64,000 bases of DNA from Myoxocephalus aenaeus (taxonomy: Eukaryota > Chordata > Actinopteri > Perciformes > Cottidae). This document shows, piece after piece, positions 57,106 through 64,000 of the stretch. The notes under the pieces were generated by a model that saw only the letters and a program-made list of their open reading frames with translations, made no database searches and was not told the DNA's origin. The stretch's first letter is position 1. Every line of letters starts with the position of its first letter. The stretch covers positions 53,501 to 117,500 of the forward strand of contig JBAMJR010000032.1 in NCBI GenBank assembly GCA_038501785.1, written 5' to 3'. A program made the translations under genes and the position numbers.

Positions 57106-58709
57106 CAGCGTCACACTATTCTGCTCCTGACAGTCAGACATCACATGGTCGCTGGAGGTCTTTGTCAGTTCAACAAAAACACAGATTTGGGCGGATGATG
57201 TTCCAGGATGCGGATGTGATTTTCCTTGCGAGGGCAGTCAGGAAACCCACAGTAGTGATGGCTGATATTTGCACTGACTTCATGGGAGCTGGAGTTTTTT
57301 TGAACGCTTTGAAACGGATAATTATTTCACTTTGTTCAGGCCATAAAGGATTCCAATTATAATGCACTGTATAAAAAACTAAAACACAATGACACAATGC
57401 ACAGTTAACAGTGCTTCTCTATATTGGTCCAGTATATCAGTTTAACTGTATTTGCACAATGGCCTTCATCTCACAGCAGGTGTGAGCAGCTAAACAATGA
57501 ACCCTGCCCTAAGGCCAGAGGTGGCACACCTGTACGGGACATAAGGAGCACACCTTGTTTGTGGTTTGATCCAGAACAACGCCTTCTTTTTTATGAGCAA
57601 CAGAACAGAAGACATGCAGTCCAAAAAAAAAAAAAGACTGATCATTTATGAGATCTAATACTTTTGGAGTGATACAGCTATGGTCTGTCACATATTTAGT
57701 TCAACATGTTCTCAAAGAAAACAGGAAATCAGTGCTGCTGCTGTTACTACTCATACGACTTTTATTGCAAAAACTGCAACTCTTAGAATACACTTTGTGC
57801 ATGAATACTAATTAAAGAGAAACAGTATCCCTGTTGCACTGGATACACGTTTTCTAAGGAACCACTTTTACCAAAGAAATAATCCCAATTAAACCACCAA
57901 CAGGGAGCTTTGTAGATCTTTTTTGAGGCACAGTAAAAACAATGTTTCGGCAAAGAGACACCACGAGACATTGCTGTTGATTTGTTTATGCAATAGTTCA
58001 ACATATTGAGATTTATTTTTCCAAGATGAGAAGATCAGTTTCAGCTTCATCTCTTTGTGTTATGAATAAAGCTACAGAGTCAGGATGTGGTTTGCCTTCC
58101 AAACCTCACAGCCTCCAGCTGTTCACATTCATCGTTGTTCGGTTCCAACCCAGAACCCTTCCTAGAAACATAAATGGACATTGTTATGTTTCTCTTCATA
58201 GTCAGATTGAACGATCAAGCTAGGGCTTGAGTATTTAGTGATCTTTAGAGGAGCTGTTGGTGTTTTTTCTTCTTCTCCCACAAGCTAGGCTCTAGCTTTG
58301 ATTGAGGGTGGGAAATTATCACCAGCCAAAATGCTGGTAAAATGGTGGCTGCTAGATTTTTGAATCATCAGTCACAGCTGGAAAAAAAGTTCTACAACAC
58401 TGTACTTCACACACAATTCAATATGTTTTAATGGCATTAATGTAACGGGGACAATACTGCTGAAGCATCAAATAATGAGATTATGAAGAAAAAGAACAAT
58501 GTGCAAGAACAAGAAAATAGCAGAAAACAATTGTGAAAGTTTGTGTTCTCAATTGGTATTGGTACAATGTATTTAAGGATGCAAGAAAATATGACAATTA
58601 TAAAATAAAATATTTGTAATTTGGGTGAACCGACCCTTTAAACGTATCAGTATGATACGCTAACAAAGCTACACAAGCATCTGAGGCTAATGCAGAGTCT
58701 ATGTGAGAT

Positions 58710-58784
<75 letters not shown>
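58710..58784. repeat. (CA)37 microsatellite
   Basis: Uninterrupted. Confidence 0.98.
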
Positions 58785-58787
<3 letters not shown>

Positions 58788-58920
58788 GGTGAACCTGAAA
58801 AAGACTAATCAAATCCTAATTTAGACTCCAGTGAAACACGACCCCAAGTCTTTCAAAAGGTTCTTAAGCTCAGTGCTGTTTTAGGGATTTGTGGAAACGT
58901 ATGGTCCATATAGCAGGTGG

Positions 58921-59020
<100 letters not shown>

Positions 59021-59669
59021 TGACAATCAGTAACCACACTTTGGATTGTTTCCATTGTGTACTTTTCTCCATCTCTCTCCCTTTCACCTTCCCTTCTGCC
59101 TCTTCCTGTACCTTTTCTTCTCATCTTCTTTTCCACTTTCCCTCCTCCTCCTCCTCCTCTTCCTCCTCCTCCTCCGTGTGCCCTGAAGGCCCGGTTCAGC
59201 CTGTGGTCCTGCTCTTCCTCCAACTGTAATACATTAGGAGGATTAACATTCCTCCAGTAAGCCGCTCAGCGCAGACCCAACCTAACAAGCTTTTCTGTCC
59301 TCTCCCTCCAGCTTGTGCTGTCTTGCATGTAATTTCCCGTTTGCCTTAGAACTCCCTATCGTCCTCACAGTGGACCCCAACATCATGCCACGCACACACA
59401 CAGCTCTGTTTGAGAGTCTGCATGCAGGTACACAAGCACACACACCGACTGCTTTCTATTTCTGTATGTGAGATATGACAAGTCATTTCTATCGTTTTCT
59501 TTTATCTTGATGTCATAACCGTGAGAGGAACTTCAAATGTAAGACTGGTGTTATTTGATATTTTTAAAATCTCCAAACGCCTCGGAACGCTCTCTGACGT
59601 CCCACCCGGTCTGTGGCTCTCAGACCCAAACTTCAGTTATTAATGGAGATGTAACATATATTTCATTCC

Positions 59670-60002
<333 letters not shown>

Positions 60003-60739
60003 ACTCTTTAAAGGCTCAGTCATTTCCAAAGACAGCTGGTAATTTTAGTTTTCGGTCAACTTTACAAAGAAAACATTAGTTGAGGATTGTCTTTCATCTT
60101 TGTGATTCCCAACCAGGTTACTTTTTCATGTTGTAGTTCAGCTGATTTGAAAAAGTAGAAATTTGACTTGGTTTTAAAAAAAGGAGAAAAATAAACATAC
60201 AAATAGAAATGTGAGGCTGATCACTAGTATATGTATTATTGATAGAAAACCAATAAACTATCTGCTACGACAGGCCGACTGCAGGCTGAGTATCGGGACT
60301 CATTACGTTAAGATCTCTGAAATAGAACGATCGATCCTTTCTGCACACAGATTTACAAACTACAAAACCGCTTCAGTCACAGCCAGCCAGTGTTAAATCC
60401 ATGTCTGTATAAGTGTCATCTCTTCATCGTTTGATCCTAATAGACTTTTATATGAAATTGTCATAATTTGCACATGAATTCTTGAGTATATATTCTTGAG
60501 TCACAGTGACCTTTGACCTCTTCATTCTAATCAGTTCATTCTTCTTCATTCTCAGTTTCTTCCCATCTGCAGGTGACTCTTCAATAAAGACACTTTCATC
60601 CAGGACTATTTCTACTATTACATACTCTTTGCACATCTTTTCTCTATTGATTGAATACACTTGACACTTTAATAACATCAGTAATTTAACCTACTCTTAT
60701 TCGTTTGTTCGTTTACTATATTTTATTATAAATGTTCAT

Positions 60740-60855
60740 ATGTTCTATCTTTAAATGGTTTCTTATTCTATTGCACTGTGTTTACTGTTACGCACCAATT
60801 TACCGAGCCAAAGTCCTTGTATGTGTAATGTACACGGCAATAAACTGATTCTGAG
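60740..60855 (+). mobile_element. LINE 3' tail, family A copy 4
   Basis: More diverged copy: TTACGCACCAATTTACCGAG, GTCCTTGTATGTGTAATGTA and GGCAATAAACTGATTCTGAG. It is immediately followed by a family B tail. Confidence 0.6.
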
Positions 60856-60879
60856 TAAAATTATTCCCTCATATGTTTT

Positions 60880-61086
<207 letters not shown>

Positions 61087-61560
61087 CTCTGCCTTCGATC
61101 ACAGCTGTCGCCGGTGCGGAAGCATAAAGCCTGCAGCTAGCAGCTAGAAGCTAACGCGGCTAACAGCGCTAACAGCGCTAACAACTCTAACAGTGCTGAC
61201 CGAGCTAACAGGTTCACCCAGGGGAGGAACCAGGAGGTGGGCGTTATGGTTCCACTTCACCACGCCGTCTGAACCAGGTGGAGCTGAGCGTCTGTGAAAG
61301 AATGCAGACAAGTCCAAATGAAAAGCTAAAAGTCATCAGAAACTGTCGAGATGACATCGTCATTGCTACTCGTCCCGTCACTAGAGAACTGTTGTCAGAC
61401 ATGTTGGTCACACTGGTACCTTCAGGTTGACGTCGCAGAGCCAGGACATGTTTGAATGTCTACAACACTACTTGTGCAACGCATTATGTTTGATGGTTTT
61501 ATGGTAATTATGATTTCTCTCCTCATTTTTTTTTTTCCCCTTTATTTACATCTTTTATCT

Positions 61561-61816
61561 AGGGTGACCAGACGTCCTCTTTTTCCCGGACATGTCCTCT
61601 TTTCGAGACCTAAAAAAAGCGTCCGGCAGGGATTCCAAAAACGTCCGGGATTTTGCTACGTCTGGGAAAATAGTTATTACCCCCCTTACAAGTTTTGGAA
61701 ATGGTATCTCCCTCACGTTCCACCTTCTTGCACAAGCTCTGACTGTAGAGAGAACTGTCATTGGTCGACCGATCTCAACGTAAATGTAAGTTCACGGCAT
61801 GCTACACACTACTGCT

Positions 61817-61849
<33 letters not shown>

Positions 61850-61893
61850 AACGAAGTGTCCTCTTTTTCACAAACTCAAATCTGGTCACCCTA
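61561..61893. mobile_element. hAT-type MITE with perfect 8-bp target duplication
   Basis: Begins AGGGTGACCAGACGTCCTCT and ends AATCTGGTCACCCTA. TTTTATCT occurs directly at 61553-61560 and 61894-61901, the 8-bp duplication typical of hAT insertion. The 333-bp interior includes a run of about 38 C. No transposase. Confidence 0.85.
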
Positions 61894-62020
61894 TTTTATC
61901 TCACGAGGCATGTGCAACATTTTACTTATTTATTTGACTGTCTTTAAATATGTGTGTTTGCATATCGTGATTTATGTGATGTTAAATCCAACCGGTATGA
62001 AAAAGAAGAGAGCAGAAACT

Positions 62021-62208
<188 letters not shown>

Positions 62209-62896
62209 AGCTGTAGCTGCAGCTCTTGTCTAAAACCTCTCCCAGACACCTCTAATTGGCCGGTATTTATCCAGGAGCCCAGGAGAGCAGAGTGCATGCT
62301 GGGCTGTTTTCACATGGGATTAACCCGGGTCCAGATCCCAACTCACTTCACAGAGAAACCCTCAACACTCTCACTGCATCATCTGGCAACGATTGGCCCC
62401 CGCCGGTGTGTTTACCCAATCGGACCGCTGTGAGCTTCTGAGCTGGCAGACGATGCTTCAGGACATAAATGACCCGATAGCACGGCGACTTCAGGACGAA
62501 TATCCAGCCAACATCACCGTGGCTTCACGGCCTTTAACAGACGGACATGATGAGAGGTTTCTTTAAAAAATCCCTGAATGTCCCAAAAATCTAAACGTTG
62601 TACAATTATTTTTCTGCACTCTGGAACAATATTCCTGTATCTCATCGCCAAGAGACCGAGTAAACAATGCTACACTGCATTTGCAATACATTTAGATTGG
62701 TTATGGATTGTCATGGGGGAAACTTTCCTATTTTACACCAGCCAATACTACTTACTAGCTTTTTTTTTACAAGGCTTTCAACTGCATCTCATGGTCTTCA
62801 TCAGCGGAGGCTGTTTGCTCAGTTGGGATGAAGATGACTTGGTTGTCATGATGTCACCTCAGTGGACGGGACGGCAGGAGGAATATACACGGATGT

Positions 62897-62898
<2 letters not shown>

Positions 62899-62931
<33 letters not shown>
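62899..62931. repeat. (CA)16 microsatellite
   Basis: Uninterrupted. Confidence 0.97.
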
Positions 62932-62935
<4 letters not shown>

Positions 62936-63654
62936 CATTTAGACCTTTACTTTTCACCATCTGTTGCCCAAAGAATGGATATCAAAGTAACAACAACAAA
63001 CAGGACATTCTACAATGTACATATGAAGATATTCATGGACAATACCGGTTCTAATAAACCTGGAGACACAATATGGTTAATATTGAACATTTGATGCATC
63101 AGCATTCAGCCTCAGTCAGCATGCTTTAGTGCTGATAGGATCTCACAAAGCCACTGGGTGGTCATCATGAATCAGACTTATGAAGCAGCTCAGCAGGCGT
63201 CACACTGGAGCATTTACTGACTCTTTACCGCCATCTACTGGACATGCAGTATACAAAGAGAGACTCCTTCCTTCAGTGCTCATATTTAATATCCATAAGC
63301 AGCATCAAACACGTCATAGATGGTTTATAACACGCCAATATTAGTTGTAACAGCTGATAAGCCAGTGTTTATATCTGTGTCTGTTAAAGTTATGACTTCC
63401 TGTGAACATCCACAGGTGGATAAATGATGATTTAGTAAAACACTGTTTTAATATGAAACATGTTTTCATATAAAACATTTTTAAATATAAAAGAGAAGGA
63501 GAAGTTGTTGACTATTGAATATTGATATTATTAAACACTAAAAGGTGCACATATTTATTACAACTACATAAAAGTGTTAAAACATTACATAGATGTTCAT
63601 ATTATCTATGTTATCTAGGAGGACTGTTACCCAGTCCAGTATTCATTGGATCCT

Positions 63655-64000
63655 AGGGGGACAGCCAGAGACCCAGAGACCCAGAGCCAGACCCAGACCC
63701 AGAGACACAGACCCAGAGACACAGAGACCCAGAGACCCAGAGACACAGAGACACAGAGACACAGAGACCCAGACCCAGAGACACAGAGACACAGAGACCC
63801 AGAGACCCAGACCCAGAGACACAGACCCAGACCTAGAGACCCAGAGACCCAGACCCAGAGACACAGAGACACAGAGACCCAGAGACCCAGACCCAGAGAC
63901 ACAGAGACACAGAGACCCAGAGACCCAGAGACCCAGAGACACAGAGACACAGAGACACAGAGACCCAGAGACCCAGAGACCCAGAGCCAGACCCAGACCC
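63655..64000. repeat. CAGAGACC/CAGAGACA tandem array running off the window
   Basis: CCCAGAGACCCAGAGACACA text with 6-8 bp steps continues to the last base. Minus-strand ORFs in two frames (SLCLWVSGS) are repeat artefacts. Confidence 0.93.

Noticed and set aside
56778..57362. 194-residue plus-strand ORF
   Set aside because: Crosses a 56-bp tandem repeat whose period is not a multiple of three; the non-repeat tail matches nothing I know and there is no splice or promoter context.
63627..63950. Gly/Ser/Val/Trp-rich minus-strand ORFs at the right edge
   Set aside because: Pure CAGAGACC repeat read in two frames.

Overview
The window is vertebrate nuclear DNA from a ray-finned fish, probably a percomorph teleost. 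The evidence is split genes with GT-AG introns, dense CA/GT, ATCT and AT microsatellites, many minisatellites, tRNA-derived SINEs, hAT-like and Tc1-like MITEs, L2-type LINE remnants, and a Pitx3 protein that is nearly the teleost orthologue. There are no prokaryotic operons, CRISPR arrays or rRNA genes.

Two genes are firmly identified. On the minus strand are the first two coding exons of gbf1 (17405-17310 and 14387-14321), encoding the N-terminus of the Golgi Arf guanine-nucleotide exchange factor GBF1; the rest of the gene lies left of the window behind an intron of more than 14 kb. On the plus strand is a complete coding set for the bicoid-type (K50) paired-like homeobox factor pitx3 in three coding exons (36320-36428, 43502-43707, 48203-48772; 294 aa), with a probable noncoding first exon ending at 27861 and polyadenylation signals near 49650. 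The divergent gbf1-pitx3 arrangement is the same neighbourhood and orientation as in human 10q24, so this is an old conserved linkage.

Layout. 1-14320: a large gbf1 intron carrying a tRNA-Asn relic, a 19-bp minisatellite (8560-9290), a SINE, a Tc1-like MITE and copies of a hAT-like MITE. 14320-17410: the gbf1 coding exons plus a LINE reverse-transcriptase remnant. 17930-18104: an intact orphan half-kringle exon most like HGF activator (hgfac), on the same strand as gbf1, with no partner exons found. 18.2-27.5 kb: the intergenic or 5' region with possible gbf1 leader exon, SINE/LINE remnants and an (ACAG/GACC)n array. 27.5-48.8 kb: pitx3, whose three introns are loaded with minisatellites, including an array of ten CACGTG E-boxes, a 32-bp unit repeated about 35 times, and arrays flanking the homeodomain exon. 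48.8-49.7 kb: pitx3 3'UTR. 49.7-64 kb: no gene recognised; a new-looking palindrome-rich MITE pair (52.8-53.5 kb), a hAT MITE with a perfect 8-bp target duplication (61.56-61.89 kb), LINE tails with long ATCT runs, and CA repeats.

Functional link: gbf1 is a housekeeping trafficking gene and pitx3 a developmental regulator (lens, midbrain dopaminergic neurons, pituitary, muscle). No direct joint pathway is implied; the linkage more likely reflects pitx3 regulatory DNA lying in and around gbf1. No wholly new biological system was found. The best leads are the orphan kringle exon, the complementary TG/CA repeats flanking the first pitx3 coding exon, the E-box minisatellite and the 52.8-kb palindromic MITE.
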